A stretch of 64,000 nt of DNA from Pseudomonas abieticivorans (GCF_023509015.1 NZ_CP094975.1:2799501-2863500); one strand, 5' to 3'; positions 7,531-16,098 are shown, counted from the first letter of the stretch. Made by a program: numbers and translations. Notes: generated by a model from the letters alone, not told the origin.

Positions 7531-7770
7531 ATGACCGAACACGACGTTCCAACCCGCGTCCTCCTCATAAACCCTCACGCCACCCCTCGCGAACTGATCG
7601 AGTTCGCCGACCGCCGTTTCCAATCCATCCGCAACCTGATGGAAAGCCTGTCCCGCATGAACGCCCGTTGCGCCGAGGGTAAAGACCTCAGCGTGGTCGC
7701 AGACGTGGCTTATCAGTTGTTGCAGGAGGGGTGCGAGGTGCTGGAGGTTGCGCAGGAGGGGATTGAGTAG
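7531..7770 (+). CDS. Small conserved hypothetical protein (possibly DUF3077-related)
   Basis: 79-aa acidic, helical protein beginning MTEHDVPTRVLLINPHATPR, followed by ELIEFADRRFQSIRNLMESL and ending in a helix with VADVAYQLLQEGCEVLEVAQ. No signal peptide or membrane segment is seen. ATG 7531 has a good AAGGAA ribosome site 6-7 nt upstream; upstream in-frame ATGs fall inside the RNA structure and are rejected. The pattern of two amphipathic helices around a short loop is like the small DUF3077 / DUF6124 proteins that are numerous in Pseudomonas, but this is a resemblance from memory only. Its structured leader is the more notable part. A REP palindrome follows. Confidence 0.6.
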   Translation: MTEHDVPTRVLLINPHATPRELIEFADRRFQSIRNLMESLSRMNARCAEGKDLSVVADVAYQLLQEGCEVLEVAQEGIE

Positions 7771-7785
7771 CGTTGCGGCGTCTGG

Positions 7786-7838
7786 TTCGCGGATGAATCC
7801 GCTCCTACATGGCCCGTAGGAGCGGATTCATCCGCGAA
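7786..7838. repeat. REP-like palindrome
   Basis: ttcgcggatgaatccgctcc and its reverse complement face each other across a short ATGGCC-type loop, giving a near-perfect 23-bp stem. It lies between the convergent 79-aa gene and tauD and may serve as a two-way transcription end. Confidence 0.85.
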
Positions 7839-7846
7839 GGGGTCCG

Positions 7847-8680
7847 TCAAAACGGCGCATCCCCCAGGATGGTCGCCCGCTGCATCACCCGTCGTGCCGG
7901 GCGGTAGTCATCCACGGCGTAATGCTGGGTGCTGCGGTTGTCCCAGAACGCCACGTCGTTTTCTTGCCAGCGCCAGCGGATGAAAAACTCCGGGCGGGTG
8001 GCATGGGCGAAGAGGAAGGTGAGCAGGGCCTGGCTTTCGGCCGGTTCCAGTTCGTTGATCTTGGTGGTGAAGCCATCGCTGACGAACAACGACTTGCGCC
8101 CGCTGACCGGGTGGGTGCGCACCACTGGGTGGCTCAGTGGCGGGTTTTTGCGCCGGGCTTCTTCCCAGCGAGCCAGGTCTTGAGCTGTGCTGCCGAAGCG
8201 CTCCAACGGGAAGCTCTTGGTGAAGTCGTGGGTGGCGGTCAGGCCTTGCAGCAGGGTTTTCAAAGGGGGCGACAGCGCCTCATAGGCGGCGATGCCGCTA
8301 GCCCATAGGGTATCGCCGCCATAAGCCGGCAGCAGCTTGGCGCTGAGCACGGCGCCCATGGCCGGGGTGGGCAAAAAGGTCACGTCGGTGTGCCAGATGG
8401 CGTTGTCGCGCACGTCGGTGACGGCGGTGTCCAGCACCAGGATTTCCGGCTGCTCCGGCACGTTGGGGTAGATGGGGTGGATGTGCAGGTCGCCGAATTG
8501 CGCGGCAAAGCGCGCCTGTTGTTGCGGCGTCACTGGCTGTTCGCGAAAAAACAGCACGTGGTGGTCCAGCAGTGCCTGGGCGATGGCCTCGCGCTGGCCT
8601 GGCAGCAAGTCGCGGGAAAGGTCCACGCCGCTGATTTGTGCACCGATGGCCGGGTTCAGCTGGGTAATCTTCAAGCTCAT
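7847..8680 (-). CDS. tauD: Taurine dioxygenase TauD
   Basis: 277-aa Fe(II)/2-oxoglutarate dioxygenase that converts taurine to sulfite and aminoacetaldehyde. The iron ligands are visible as H97 and D99 in WHTDVTF and H253 in QHYAVDDY; the 2-oxoglutarate-binding Arg lies in PARRVMQR. The N-terminal [14 protein letters not shown] is a TauD family hallmark. ATG 8680 is chosen because it opens with [10 protein letters not shown]; the longer in-frame reading overlaps tauC. It is last in tauABCD with a 14-nt gap after tauC. Sulfite feeds cysteine synthesis, so control by sulfur starvation is expected. High confidence. Confidence 0.96.
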   Translation of the reverse strand: MSLKITQLNPAIGAQISGVDLSRDLLPGQREAIAQALLDHHVLFFREQPVTPQQQARFAAQFGDLHIHPIYPNVPEQPEILVLDTAVTDVRDNAIWHTDVTFLPTPAMGAVLSAKLLPAYGGDTLWASGIAAYEALSPPLKTLLQGLTATHDFTKSFPLERFGSTAQDLARWEEARRKNPPLSHPVVRTHPVSGRKSLFVSDGFTTKINELEPAESQALLTFLFAHATRPEFFIRWRWQENDVAFWDNRSTQHYAVDDYRPARRVMQRATILGDAPF

Positions 8681-8694
8681 GTTCGTCTCGATGT

Positions 8695-9528
8695 TCAATG
8701 GGCCTGGCCGTGCCACGGCACCAGTTTGCGTTGCAGGGCGCGCAGGCCCATTTCCATGGCGAAGGCGATCAGGGCGATGACTAGGATGCCCAGCACCACC
8801 ACGTCGGTGACCAAAAACTGCGCCGCCGATTGCACCATGAAACCCAAACCGCTAGTGGCGGCGATCAGTTCGGCGGCTACCAGGGTCGACCAACCCACGC
8901 CCAGGCCGATGCGCACGCCGGTGAGGATGTCGGGCAGGGCGCTGGGCAAAATTACGTGGCGGATTAGTTGCGCACGGGTTGCGCCCAGTGACTTCGCGGC
9001 GCGCAATTTGGCCGGGTCGACGGTGCGCACGCCGGTGGCGGTGGCGATGGCGATCGGGGCAAAGATCGCCAGGTAGATCAGCAGTACCTTGGACAGCTCG
9101 CCAATGCCGCACCAGATCACGATCAGCGGCAGGTACGCCAGCGGTGGGATTGGCCGGTAGAACTCGATCAATGGGTCGAGGATGCCGCGGGCGATGCGGT
9201 TGTGGCCGATGGCGATACCTACCGGGATTGCCGTGAGGATGGCGAAACCCAACGCCAGGCCGATACGGCTGAGGCTTGCGCCCAAGTGCTGCCACAAGGT
9301 CGATTCCATGTAGCCCTTGGTCGCCAGCAGCCAGCCTTTTTCCAGCACCGCCGAGGGCGGTGGCAAGAACAACGGCTCGATCAGGCCTGCAGCGGTCACG
9401 CCCCACCAGATAAGCACGAGGGTGGCCAGGGTCAGCGCGCTGATCCAGCGGGTGCTCAGGCTGCGCTTGAGCGGGATGATCACTTTAGGCCGAGCTTCGG
9501 CCGCGGCGGGTAGTTCGTAGCTGCTCAT
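8695..9528 (-). CDS. tauC: Taurine ABC transporter permease TauC
   Basis: 277-aa inner-membrane permease of the BPD_transp_1 family. It has an N-terminal cytoplasmic segment, a first membrane helix ([18 protein letters not shown]), then [21 protein letters not shown], and the EAA loop seen as [21 protein letters not shown], with a final hydrophobic helix [19 protein letters not shown]. About six membrane segments are expected. The start overlaps the tauB stop by 4 nt, so translation is coupled. Works with TauA and TauB to import taurine. It resembles SsuC at 20048-20842; the TauABCD order makes this one TauC. Confidence 0.95.
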   Translation of the reverse strand: MSSYELPAAAEARPKVIIPLKRSLSTRWISALTLATLVLIWWGVTAAGLIEPLFLPPPSAVLEKGWLLATKGYMESTLWQHLGASLSRIGLALGFAILTAIPVGIAIGHNRIARGILDPLIEFYRPIPPLAYLPLIVIWCGIGELSKVLLIYLAIFAPIAIATATGVRTVDPAKLRAAKSLGATRAQLIRHVILPSALPDILTGVRIGLGVGWSTLVAAELIAATSGLGFMVQSAAQFLVTDVVVLGILVIALIAFAMEMGLRALQRKLVPWHGQAH

Positions 9529-10316
9529 GCCGGCTCCTGGCGCAGGGTGGCGCGTTGGGAAAACACGCGGGCGAGCACGTGTTCGCGGGTTTCGATAAAA
9601 CGCGGGTCGGACTTGATCGAACGGGCCGACTCACCGGCGCCATAGCGTTGGCCAAAATCCAGGCTCAAGCGCTCGACGATCTGGCCTGGGTTGGGTGCCA
9701 GCAGGATCAGGTCAGTGGCCAGGAACACTGCTTCTTCGATGTCGTGGGTAATCAGGAATACCGGCTTGGCGGTGCGTTGCCACACTTGCAGCAACAGCTC
9801 TTGCATCTGCTCGCGAGTGAAGGCGTCCAGCGCGCCGAAGGGTTCATCCATCAACAGCACGCGCGGGTCGGCGGCCAGGGCACGGGCCAGGCCCACGCGC
9901 TGTTTCTGCCCGCCAGAGAGCTGCCAGATGCGTCGGCCGCCGAAGCCGGCCAGGTCGACCAGCGCGAGCATTTCCCGGGCGCGGGTTTCGCGTTGGGCGC
10001 GGGGGATACCGGCCAACTCAAGGCCGAAGCCGACGTTGGCCAGCACGTCTTGCCAGGGCAGCAACGCGTCGTCCTGGAACACCACGCCGCGTTCGGCACT
10101 GGGCCCTTTGACCGGTACGTCGTCCAGGGTGATGCGCCCGGCGCTGGGTTCGACGAAGCCTGCGATCAGGTTGAGCAATGAGGTTTTACCGCTGCCCGAA
10201 GGGCCCAGCGCCACCAGCAGTTGCTGGGGCCCCAGGCTCAGGGAGATGTCGGCCAGTACCGGTTCGGCGGCGCCGGGGTACTGTGCGCTGATGCGCTCCA
10301 GTTGTAGCAGGGCCAT
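9525..10316 (-). CDS. tauB: Taurine ABC transporter ATP-binding protein TauB
   Basis: 263-aa ABC ATPase. Walker A is GPSGSGKTS (residues 38-46), the Q-loop lies in [12 protein letters not shown], the signature LSGGQ at 133-137, Walker B LLMDEP at 154-159 and the switch His at 191 (ITHD). The length fits nitrate/sulfonate/taurine-type importers. Start ATG is at 10316. It is separated from tauA by 127 nt holding a REP palindrome, which may reduce expression of the membrane components relative to the binding protein. Confidence 0.95.
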   Translation of the reverse strand: MALLQLERISAQYPGAAEPVLADISLSLGPQQLLVALGPSGSGKTSLLNLIAGFVEPSAGRITLDDVPVKGPSAERGVVFQDDALLPWQDVLANVGFGLELAGIPRAQRETRAREMLALVDLAGFGGRRIWQLSGGQKQRVGLARALAADPRVLLMDEPFGALDAFTREQMQELLLQVWQRTAKPVFLITHDIEEAVFLATDLILLAPNPGQIVERLSLDFGQRYGAGESARSIKSDPRFIETREHVLARVFSQRATLRQEPA

Positions 10317-10341
10317 GTAGGGTGCTCCTGTGCGCCACCCC

Positions 10342-10422
10342 TGTAGGAGCGGATTTATCCGCGAAAAGCGCGCCGCGGTATGTCTGAATAACTGCGGCGG
10401 GCTTTTCGCGGATTAATCCGCA
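10342..10422. repeat. REP-like palindrome between tauA and tauB
   Basis: tgtaggagcggatttatccg and cggattaatccgcacca-type arms are arranged head to head, with an inner GCGCGCCGCGG/CTGCGGCGGGC stem. It lies inside the tau operon between the binding protein and ATPase genes, a usual place for mRNA-stabilising REPs. Confidence 0.8.
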
Positions 10423-10443
10423 CCACACGAGCGAAGCGATGGG

Positions 10444-11418
10444 TTATTCGATGAATTTGCCGCTGACGTACGGGGCGTAGTCCGGCAGTACCGCGTCGAC
10501 CTTGCCTTGCTCCTTGAGGAACGTGGCGGTGTTGGTAATGGCTTGGGTGGTGGGTGCACCCAACGCAGTCACCTGGTCAGCCGCCAGCGGGTAGACGTTG
10601 CCCTGCAGCAGCAACGGGATGTCGGCCGCCTTGGCGCCGGACAGCTTCACCAGCTTGTCGACGTTACTTTGGTTGGCCAGCCAGGCTTTCGGGTCTTTGC
10701 GGTAGTCGGCGTAGGCATCCAGGGTGACCTTGGCAAACGCCTTGACGATTTCCGGATGCTTGGCGGCGAAGTCCTTGCGCACGATCCAGGCATCAAAGGT
10801 CGGCGCGCCGAGCTTGGCCAATTCCCCCGAAGTGATCAGCACCTTGCCGTTTTCCTTGGCCACGCCCAGGGCGGGGTCCCAAACGTAGGTGGCATCGATG
10901 TCGCCACGTTTCCAGGCGGCGATGATGGCCGGTGGCGCCAGGTTGAGGATGGTGACTTTGGCCGGGTCGATCTTCCACTGCTTGAGCGCGGCCAGCAGGC
11001 TGTAATGCCCGGTGGACACGAACGGCACGGCGATCTTCTTGCCGATCAGGTCTTGTGGCGAATTGATGCCCGAGCCGTCGCGCGCCACCAGTGCTTCGGC
11101 GGCGCCGATCTGGGTAGCGATCAAAAAGGTTTCGACCGGCAGTTGGCGAGTAGCGGCTGCAGCCAAGGGGCTGGACCCCACGTAGCCGATCTGTACGTCG
11201 CCCGAGGCCACGGCGGTGATCACTTCGGCGCCGCCATCGAACTTGCGCCAGCTGATTTTCGATTGGGTGGCTTTTTCGTACGCGCCATCGGCCTGGGCGA
11301 CTTTGGCTGGGTCGACGGTGGTCTGGTAGGCCACGGTGAAGTCGGCCGCCTGGGCCAGGAACGAAGCACCGGCCAGCGACAGCGCCGCAAGCAGGCGAAG
11401 GGGTTTGAGCGCGAACAT
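10444..11418 (-). CDS. tauA: Taurine-binding periplasmic protein TauA
   Basis: 324-aa periplasmic binding protein. The signal peptide is MFALKPLRLLAALSLAGASF with cleavage near LAQA-ADF. The mature part begins FTVAYQTTVDPAKVAQADGAYEK, typical of TauA, and continues with GGAEVITAVASGDVQIGYVGSSPLAAAATR and KRGDIDATYVWDPA. It captures taurine for TauBC. It is preceded by a 27-nt-spaced sequence module shared with the second binding-protein gene (11470-11513). The neighbouring decayed gene at 11610-11802 is a second copy of the same gene. Assignment is firm. Confidence 0.94.
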   Translation of the reverse strand: MFALKPLRLLAALSLAGASFLAQAADFTVAYQTTVDPAKVAQADGAYEKATQSKISWRKFDGGAEVITAVASGDVQIGYVGSSPLAAAATRQLPVETFLIATQIGAAEALVARDGSGINSPQDLIGKKIAVPFVSTGHYSLLAALKQWKIDPAKVTILNLAPPAIIAAWKRGDIDATYVWDPALGVAKENGKVLITSGELAKLGAPTFDAWIVRKDFAAKHPEIVKAFAKVTLDAYADYRKDPKAWLANQSNVDKLVKLSGAKAADIPLLLQGNVYPLAADQVTALGAPTTQAITNTATFLKEQGKVDAVLPDYAPYVSGKFIE

Positions 11419-11469
11419 GGTGGAGCTCCTGGTCAGACGGCCGGTTAGCCGCTGAGCAGAAGACTAAAT

Positions 11470-11513
11470 GATCTAAGAATCTGTAAATAAATAACTTATT
11501 TGCATTAGCTTAT
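11470..11513 (-). promoter_or_regulatory. Shared upstream module of tauA
   Basis: GATCTAA (11470-11476), a 27-nt spacer and ATTAGCTTAT (11504-11513), then GGCC after three bases. The same two blocks with the same 27-nt spacing occur at 12877-12920 upstream of the second sulfonate-binding protein gene. It is read toward tauA on the minus strand. A binding site for a sulfur regulator such as CysB or TauR is likely but unproven. Confidence 0.5.
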
Positions 11514-11532
11514 TCGGCCTGTACGCCGTCCA

Positions 11533-11613
11533 TGTAGGAGCATCCGCGAAAAGCCCAACGCGGTGCCACAGGTACACCCGAGGCGTGGGCTTCGCGGATA
11601 AATCCGCTCCTAC
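11533..11613. repeat. REP-like palindrome
   Basis: gtaggagcatccgcgaaaagc and gcttcgcggataaatccgct face each other. The outer end supplies the TAG stop codon of the decayed tauA copy (11610-11612), so the element lies at the end of that relic. Confidence 0.75.
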
Positions 11614-11802
11614 ACGAGGATGGGGGCGCTGACGTACGGTGAGTAGTCCGGCAAGACACTCTCCACCTTGCCTTGCTCCTTCAAAAACTGCGCCGTTTGC
11701 GCAATGGCTTTGGCCGTGCCGCCGTCCAGCAACGCGCTGGTGGCCTAGGCCCAGCAGGGCGGCGGTGGCGAACAAGCGACGGGCGAAAAGGTGTTTGGCC
11801 AT
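11610..11802 (-). pseudogene. Decayed tauA paralogue (signal peptide joined to C-terminus)
   Basis: From ATG 11802 the minus strand encodes a normal signal peptide start (MAKHLFARRLFATAALLGLG). A shift of frame then gives ALLDGGTAKAIAQTAQFLKE, QGKVESVLPDYSPYVSAPIL and a TAG stop at 11610. The second part matches the intact TauA end (FLKEQGKVDAVLPDYAPYVSG). About 250 central residues are missing and the two remnants are out of frame, so this is a deletion relic of a taurine-type binding protein lying between tauA and the second binding-protein gene. It is a clear sign of paralogue turnover in the locus. Confidence 0.8.
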
Positions 11803-11834
11803 GAGGGGGCTGCCTTGACGTGTGCGTACGGAAT

Positions 11835-12797
11835 TCAGGGGTGCCAGATACCGATGGTGCTGGCATCGACCGCTTTGGGCAGCAGCCCTGCGGCAAAAAA
11901 GGCGTCGGCGATGCTTTGCTGTTCACCCAGTTCGTTGGCCTTTACCGGCACCACTTGGTAACTGCGGTGCAGGTTGGCCGCTTCCACGGTGGCGGTGTCC
12001 AGGTTGCCCCACAGCGGGCCTAGGATCTCGGCTGCCTGGCGCGGATTGGCCTTGGCCCATTGGCCGGTTCTCTGCAGCTCGGTGAACACCAGTTTGAGTA
12101 CTTGCGGGTGGTCTTTGGCGAAGGCGTTACTGGTCAGGTAGTAGCGTTGGTACTGGGCCAGCCCGGTGCCGCCGGCCAGCACGCGGGTTGGCAATTGGCG
12201 CTCTACGCCGGTGAGGAAGGGTTCCCAGGTGACCCAGGCATCCACCTTGCCGTTCTCGAAGGCGGCGCGGCCGTCGGCGGGCGTCAGGTAGGCAGGCTGG
12301 ATGTCGGTGAATTTCAAACCGGCTTTGTTCAGGGCGGCGATCAGCAGGTAGTGGCTTCCGGCGGCCTTGGTCACGGCGACCTTCTTGCCCTTGAGCTCGG
12401 CCAGGGTTTTGATCGGCGAGTCGTTCTGCACGACGATCGCCTGGGCTTCCGGCGACGGGGTTTCGCGAGCGAAGTAGGTGAGGTGGGCGCCAGCCGCTGC
12501 CGCGAATATCGGCACGGTGTCGGCCACGTCGGCGCTGATGTCGACGTTGCCCACATTCAGCGACTCCAGCAGCGGCAGGCCGCTTGGAAATTCATGCCAG
12601 CTGACGTCGATGTGCTGTTCGGCGAGCTGCTTTTCCAGGGTGCCCTGGGTCTTGAGCAAGGTGATCAGGGTGGAGGATTTCTGGTAGCCGATGCGCAGCG
12701 TTTCGTTGGCCTGCACCGGCACGGCGAAGATGACAAAAAGCGCAGCGGCCAGGCTGCTTTGTAAAAATGATTTCACTGTGGGTGTGCCAGCGGACAT
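11835..12797 (-). CDS. Aliphatic sulfonate / taurine-type ABC substrate-binding protein (SsuA-like)
   Basis: 320-aa periplasmic binding protein. The signal peptide (FLQSSLAAALFVIFAVPVQA) is cleaved before NETLRIGYQKSSTLITLLK. LRIGYQK, TPADGRAAFENGKVDAWVTW and PIKTLAELKGKKVAVTKAAG are SsuA family blocks. It has no permease or ATPase of its own directly after it, so it may share TauBC or SsuBC and widen their substrate range. It is about 45 % alike by eye to the SsuA at 17865 but clearly distinct. It starts the minus-strand group ending with tauD and shares an upstream module with tauA. Substrate not determined. Confidence 0.88.
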   Translation of the reverse strand: MSAGTPTVKSFLQSSLAAALFVIFAVPVQANETLRIGYQKSSTLITLLKTQGTLEKQLAEQHIDVSWHEFPSGLPLLESLNVGNVDISADVADTVPIFAAAAGAHLTYFARETPSPEAQAIVVQNDSPIKTLAELKGKKVAVTKAAGSHYLLIAALNKAGLKFTDIQPAYLTPADGRAAFENGKVDAWVTWEPFLTGVERQLPTRVLAGGTGLAQYQRYYLTSNAFAKDHPQVLKLVFTELQRTGQWAKANPRQAAEILGPLWGNLDTATVEAANLHRSYQVVPVKANELGEQQSIADAFFAAGLLPKAVDASTIGIWHP

Positions 12798-12876
12798 CGA
12801 ACACCTCGCCCGCCGATGGCGGAAATGGGGGTATGGGAACGAATTGTCCGGTTGACCGGTGGATGCAAAGCTAATC

Positions 12877-12920
12877 GATCTAAAAAATACTCTGCAAAGA
12901 CTATTTAGTAATTAGCTTAT
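12877..12920 (-). promoter_or_regulatory. Shared upstream module of the second binding-protein gene
   Basis: GATCTAA (12877-12883), 27 nt, ATTAGCTTAT (12911-12920), then GGGCC. AAGCTAAT at 12868-12875 and ATTAGCTT at 12911-12918 also form a perfect inverted repeat here. The same block pair and spacing precede tauA. The rest of the 396-bp gap to the porin gene is AT-rich and holds no further gene that I can support. Confidence 0.5.
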
Positions 12921-13193
12921 GGGCCGATAGCGTCTCAGGGCCATAAGTTTGGGTAAAAGTTCCAGTTATTCCTTTTTAATCTTAAAATGGCTGAAACAAT
13001 TCTTTTTCGAAATGTGAATTTGAATTTACCCTGCATGCCCAGAAAAGGACGTCGTTAGACCTTGGTCGCAACCCGACCGGAAGGCGTTGACTCACCAGTC
13101 ACGTTTTGGTGCTAATCGCGCATCTGTGGCAGACCGGACAGAAGATCCGGCGCCAAAGAACACAAAAATTAGAATCGTTACAGGAGCAAAACA

Positions 13194-14531
13194 ATGTTCA
13201 AGTCCAAAGTGGCACTCGCCGTTGCGGTTGGGGTTCTGGCTCAGCAAGCTGGTGCAGCTGGTTTTATCGAAGACAGCAAACTGTCCGTCAGCTCGCGCAC
13301 CATGTATTTCAACAACGACAACCGTGAGCACAACAGCTCGAACCAGAATGAGACAGCTCAGGGCTTCAAGCTCGACTATCTGTCTGGTTTCACTCAAGGC
13401 GTGGTTGGTTTTGGTGTTGACGCCCAAGCGTTGTGGGGCATCCACCTTGATGGCGGCAAGGGCACCCACCCTGACAACAACACCTTCTTCCCAAGCGACA
13501 GCGACGGTTCTTCGGTTAGCGACTGGGCCCGTGCCTCGGCTAACGTGAAGGCGCGTGTTTCCAAGACCGAAGCTCACGTGGGTGGTGCTCTGGCGCCAAA
13601 CCTGCCAATTTTGGTTTCCAACGATGGTCGTCTGCTGCCGCAGACGTTTGATGGCGCGACCATCACTTCCAAGGAAATCGACAACCTGACCATCAACGCA
13701 GGTCAGTTGGAACATGCCTACGGTCGTGCTTCGAGCAACAGCACCGGCCTGGCCGTTGCTGGTGGCTTCCGTGACAGCAACAAGTTCCAGTACGGCGGCT
13801 TGGACTACAAAATCACCAAGGACTTGCTGGTTCAGTACTACTACTCGAACCTGCAGGACTACTACAAGCAGAACTTCCTGGGCCTGGTCCACGTGCTGCC
13901 GATCAGCGAAGGCCAGTCGTTCAAGACTGACCTGCGTTACTTCGACAGCAGCTCCGACGGCAAAAACGGTGAAACCGGCTACGCCTTCAACAACAACGGC
14001 GGCTACGCCAAGCACGCTGGCGAAGTGGACAACACCACCTGGTCCGCCATGTTCACCTACACCCTGGGCAGCCACGCAATCTTGCTGGGCCATCAGCGTG
14101 TAAGCGATGACGGTGGTTTCGTCTGGACCGGTGAAGGCAACGTGCGTAAAGACGGTTCCACCAGCAGCCTGGAAGGCAACGGCGGTTCGAGCTTCTACCT
14201 GTTCACCGACAGCATGGTCAACCAGTTCGCCCGTGCCGGTGAGAACACCACGTTCGGCCAGTACACCTATGACTTCGCCAGCCTGGGCGTTCCCGGCCTG
14301 AAGGCTTCGGTAGCTTACCTGCATGGCGACGACATCAAGGCCACCAGCGGTACTGGCAGCGATGCAAGCGAGTGGGAACGCGACATGCGTATCGACTACG
14401 TCGTGCAAACCGGCTACTTGAAAGGCTTCGGCACCAGCCTGCGTCAAGGTACCTACCGTACCAACGCCACTGGCGCCAGCGATACCGACCAAACCCGCTT
14501 GATCTTCAACTACACCTACAGCTTCATGTAA
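13194..14531 (+). CDS. OprD-family outer-membrane porin
   Basis: 445-aa porin. The signal peptide is MFKSKVALAVAVGVLAQQAG, cleaved near AGA-AGFIED. The mature start FIEDSKLSVSSRTMYFNND is the OprD family signature, followed by LDYLSGFTQGVVGFGVDA, a central LLVQYYYSNLQDYYKQNF strand pair and the C-terminal QTRLIFNYTYSFM-type closing strand with a terminal aromatic region. OprD-family members each take up a small set of amino acids or organic acids. This one stands between tau and ssu genes, so a sulfur compound is possible, but nothing in the sequence proves it. It has its own strong terminator. Confidence 0.93.
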   Translation: MFKSKVALAVAVGVLAQQAGAAGFIEDSKLSVSSRTMYFNNDNREHNSSNQNETAQGFKLDYLSGFTQGVVGFGVDAQALWGIHLDGGKGTHPDNNTFFPSDSDGSSVSDWARASANVKARVSKTEAHVGGALAPNLPILVSNDGRLLPQTFDGATITSKEIDNLTINAGQLEHAYGRASSNSTGLAVAGGFRDSNKFQYGGLDYKITKDLLVQYYYSNLQDYYKQNFLGLVHVLPISEGQSFKTDLRYFDSSSDGKNGETGYAFNNNGGYAKHAGEVDNTTWSAMFTYTLGSHAILLGHQRVSDDGGFVWTGEGNVRKDGSTSSLEGNGGSSFYLFTDSMVNQFARAGENTTFGQYTYDFASLGVPGLKASVAYLHGDDIKATSGTGSDASEWERDMRIDYVVQTGYLKGFGTSLRQGTYRTNATGASDTDQTRLIFNYTYSFM

Positions 14532-14546
14532 GTCGTAGCTGAAATT

Positions 14547-14586
14547 AAAAAGCCCGCCTGGACCCCATCCTCGGCGGGCTTTTTAT
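14547..14586 (+). terminator. Rho-independent terminator after the porin gene
   Basis: AAAAAGCCCGCC (14547-14558) pairs with GGCGGGCTTTTT (14573-14584) across a 14-nt loop and runs into T residues. The symmetrical A/T flanks let it also end the converging PAP2 gene. Confidence 0.92.
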
Positions 14587-14596
14587 TGCCTGTGGT

Positions 14597-15421
14597 TCAG
14601 CGTTGCAGGGCCGGTTGCTGCAGCCGCTTGCGCCCATAGAACGCCAGCGCCGTGAACAGGGTGCACAGCCACACCATGATCATCCCCCAAGGGGTGTGGG
14701 ACATGAAGTGGATGCCCTGAAAAACCCGGATGGTGCCGTACACCACGCCCATTGCCAGCGCCACGTACAACACCTTGCGCGCATGCTGCCAGCGTTGGCG
14801 CAGCGCCACGAAGTACAGCGCGACTATGCTGAAACCCGTGACGGCGTGGCCGCCCGGCCAGCAACGGCCGGTGCCCTTGGGTTCGTGCAGCAGGCTGAAA
14901 TTCTCGAACCAGTGCATCATTTCCTGAGTGCCACCGTAGGGCAGGGTTTGCACCGGGCAGTAGATATTGGTGTGCACTTTGAGAAAGCGGGTCATGCCGG
15001 AGTCGATGGCGAAAGCCACCACCACGAACAGAAAATCGCGCCGGTGACGGGTGATGAATTGCAGCACCGGGACCATTTTTACCCGTTCAAGAAAAGCGAT
15101 GGCCTTGCTGTGGCGATCGGCCTTGAAGCGCGGCCATACAAACGATAACAACGAGCCAATGATCGCCAGGGTGCTGGTGGTGTCCGGGATAATCGACGTC
15201 CAGTTGTGCGTGAAGTGTTCGAACAGGCCGTTGGACTGCAGCGGGAAGTGCTGGCCACCCAACTGATAGAGCTGGTCGCCGAACCATCTGTCCAGCGAGG
15301 TGAGGTCGAACACCACGAAAGTGAGCACGGCGCACAACAGTGGCAACCCTAGATTCCAGGCATAGAAAAGCCCGCGCTGTCGAGCCGGGCTTGAGGTGTT
15401 CAGGCTTTCATCTGCATTCAA
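14597..15421 (-). CDS. PAP2-family membrane phosphatase
   Basis: 274-aa membrane protein with about six hydrophobic segments. The PAP2 phosphatase triad is visible in degenerate form: KVHTNIYCP (Lys148, with Cys-Pro replacing Arg-Pro), PGGHAVTGFS (His192) and RVFQGIHFMSH (Arg232, His238, His242). The family removes phosphate from lipid phosphates such as undecaprenyl diphosphate or lipid A. The ATG overlaps the stop of the Ais/PmrG-like gene by 4 nt, so the pair is translated together. Together they could adjust phosphate on LPS or its lipid carrier. The LPS role is inference from the partner. Confidence 0.82.
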   Translation of the reverse strand: MNADESLNTSSPARQRGLFYAWNLGLPLLCAVLTFVVFDLTSLDRWFGDQLYQLGGQHFPLQSNGLFEHFTHNWTSIIPDTTSTLAIIGSLLSFVWPRFKADRHSKAIAFLERVKMVPVLQFITRHRRDFLFVVVAFAIDSGMTRFLKVHTNIYCPVQTLPYGGTQEMMHWFENFSLLHEPKGTGRCWPGGHAVTGFSIVALYFVALRQRWQHARKVLYVALAMGVVYGTIRVFQGIHFMSHTPWGMIMVWLCTLFTALAFYGRKRLQQPALQR

Positions 15422-16098
15422 TTATGGATGACCTTGTTCCAATCCTCGGCATTGATGCGGCCGAGCGGCGCCACGCTTTCGTCTTGTGAATTGACCGTGA
15501 CGAACAGGGCTGAACCATAGCCTGGTTCGTCTGAGTCACTGAGTTCCAGCGATCTTTCAAAGCGTGCGATGCACTCGCTGTGCGTCACCACGATCAGGTT
15601 GCGCTGGTTGGTTTTATGCGCCAGCACGGTTTGCATCATGCTTTTGCTGCAACTGGTGGACAGCCAGTCCTGGGCGGTATTGGCCTGGCCGAACATGTAG
15701 TGGGCGGTTTGCTCGGCGCGGGTCATGGGGCTGGTGTAGATGTCGGTGGTGGCCAGGTTCATGCGCTGCCAGTAGGGCGCCACGTTGCTGGCCGACTGCA
15801 TGCCGCGCACGGTGATGCCATCAGGTTGGCCCAGGCACTGGGCGCTGGAGTGGTCGCACCGCTCGGCGTGGCGTACCAGCACGATGACTTCGCCCTTGGC
15901 CCAGGCGTCGTGCAGATGGGCCAATTGCAGGGCATTGGCGTGGGCCAGGTTGGCCGGTGTTGCCGGCCCCAGCAGCCAGGTCACCGACAGCGCCACCAGC
16001 AGGCAGGCCAGCACGGCCGCGCCCACACGTCGCTGGCGCCGCAACCAGGCGGTGCTGAGCGGGTAACGGGTCGTGTACTTTTTAAGGACTGACTCCAC
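15418..16098 (-). CDS. Histidine phosphatase, Ais/PmrG-like (LPS core heptose phosphatase family)
   Basis: 226-aa protein with one N-terminal membrane anchor (about residues 27-44) and a phosphoglycerate-mutase-like domain facing the periplasm. The catalytic motif VLVRHAERCD (Arg76, His77) followed by SSAQCLGQPDGITVRG closely matches the RHAERCDRSTNQC...GITVKG pattern of E. coli Ais, and the second His is in VVTHSECIARF (His173). Ais removes phosphate from heptose II of the LPS core and is induced by iron or PmrA signals. The coupled PAP2 gene supports an envelope-lipid role. Residues of the active site are intact. Identity as an Ais homologue is moderate to strong. Confidence 0.82.
   Translation of the reverse strand: MESVLKKYTTRYPLSTAWLRRQRRVGAAVLACLLVALSVTWLLGPATPANLAHANALQLAHLHDAWAKGEVIVLVRHAERCDHSSAQCLGQPDGITVRGMQSASNVAPYWQRMNLATTDIYTSPMTRAEQTAHYMFGQANTAQDWLSTSCSKSMMQTVLAHKTNQRNLIVVTHSECIARFERSLELSDSDEPGYGSALFVTVNSQDESVAPLGRINAEDWNKVIHN

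Noticed and set aside
11473..11802. 109-aa frame as an intact protein
   Set aside because: Only its first 20 residues are meaningful; the remainder is out of frame with the clear TauA C-terminal remnant.
13092..14492. 466-aa minus-strand frame
   Set aside because: Antisense of the OprD-type porin gene, which has signal peptide, ribosome site and terminator.
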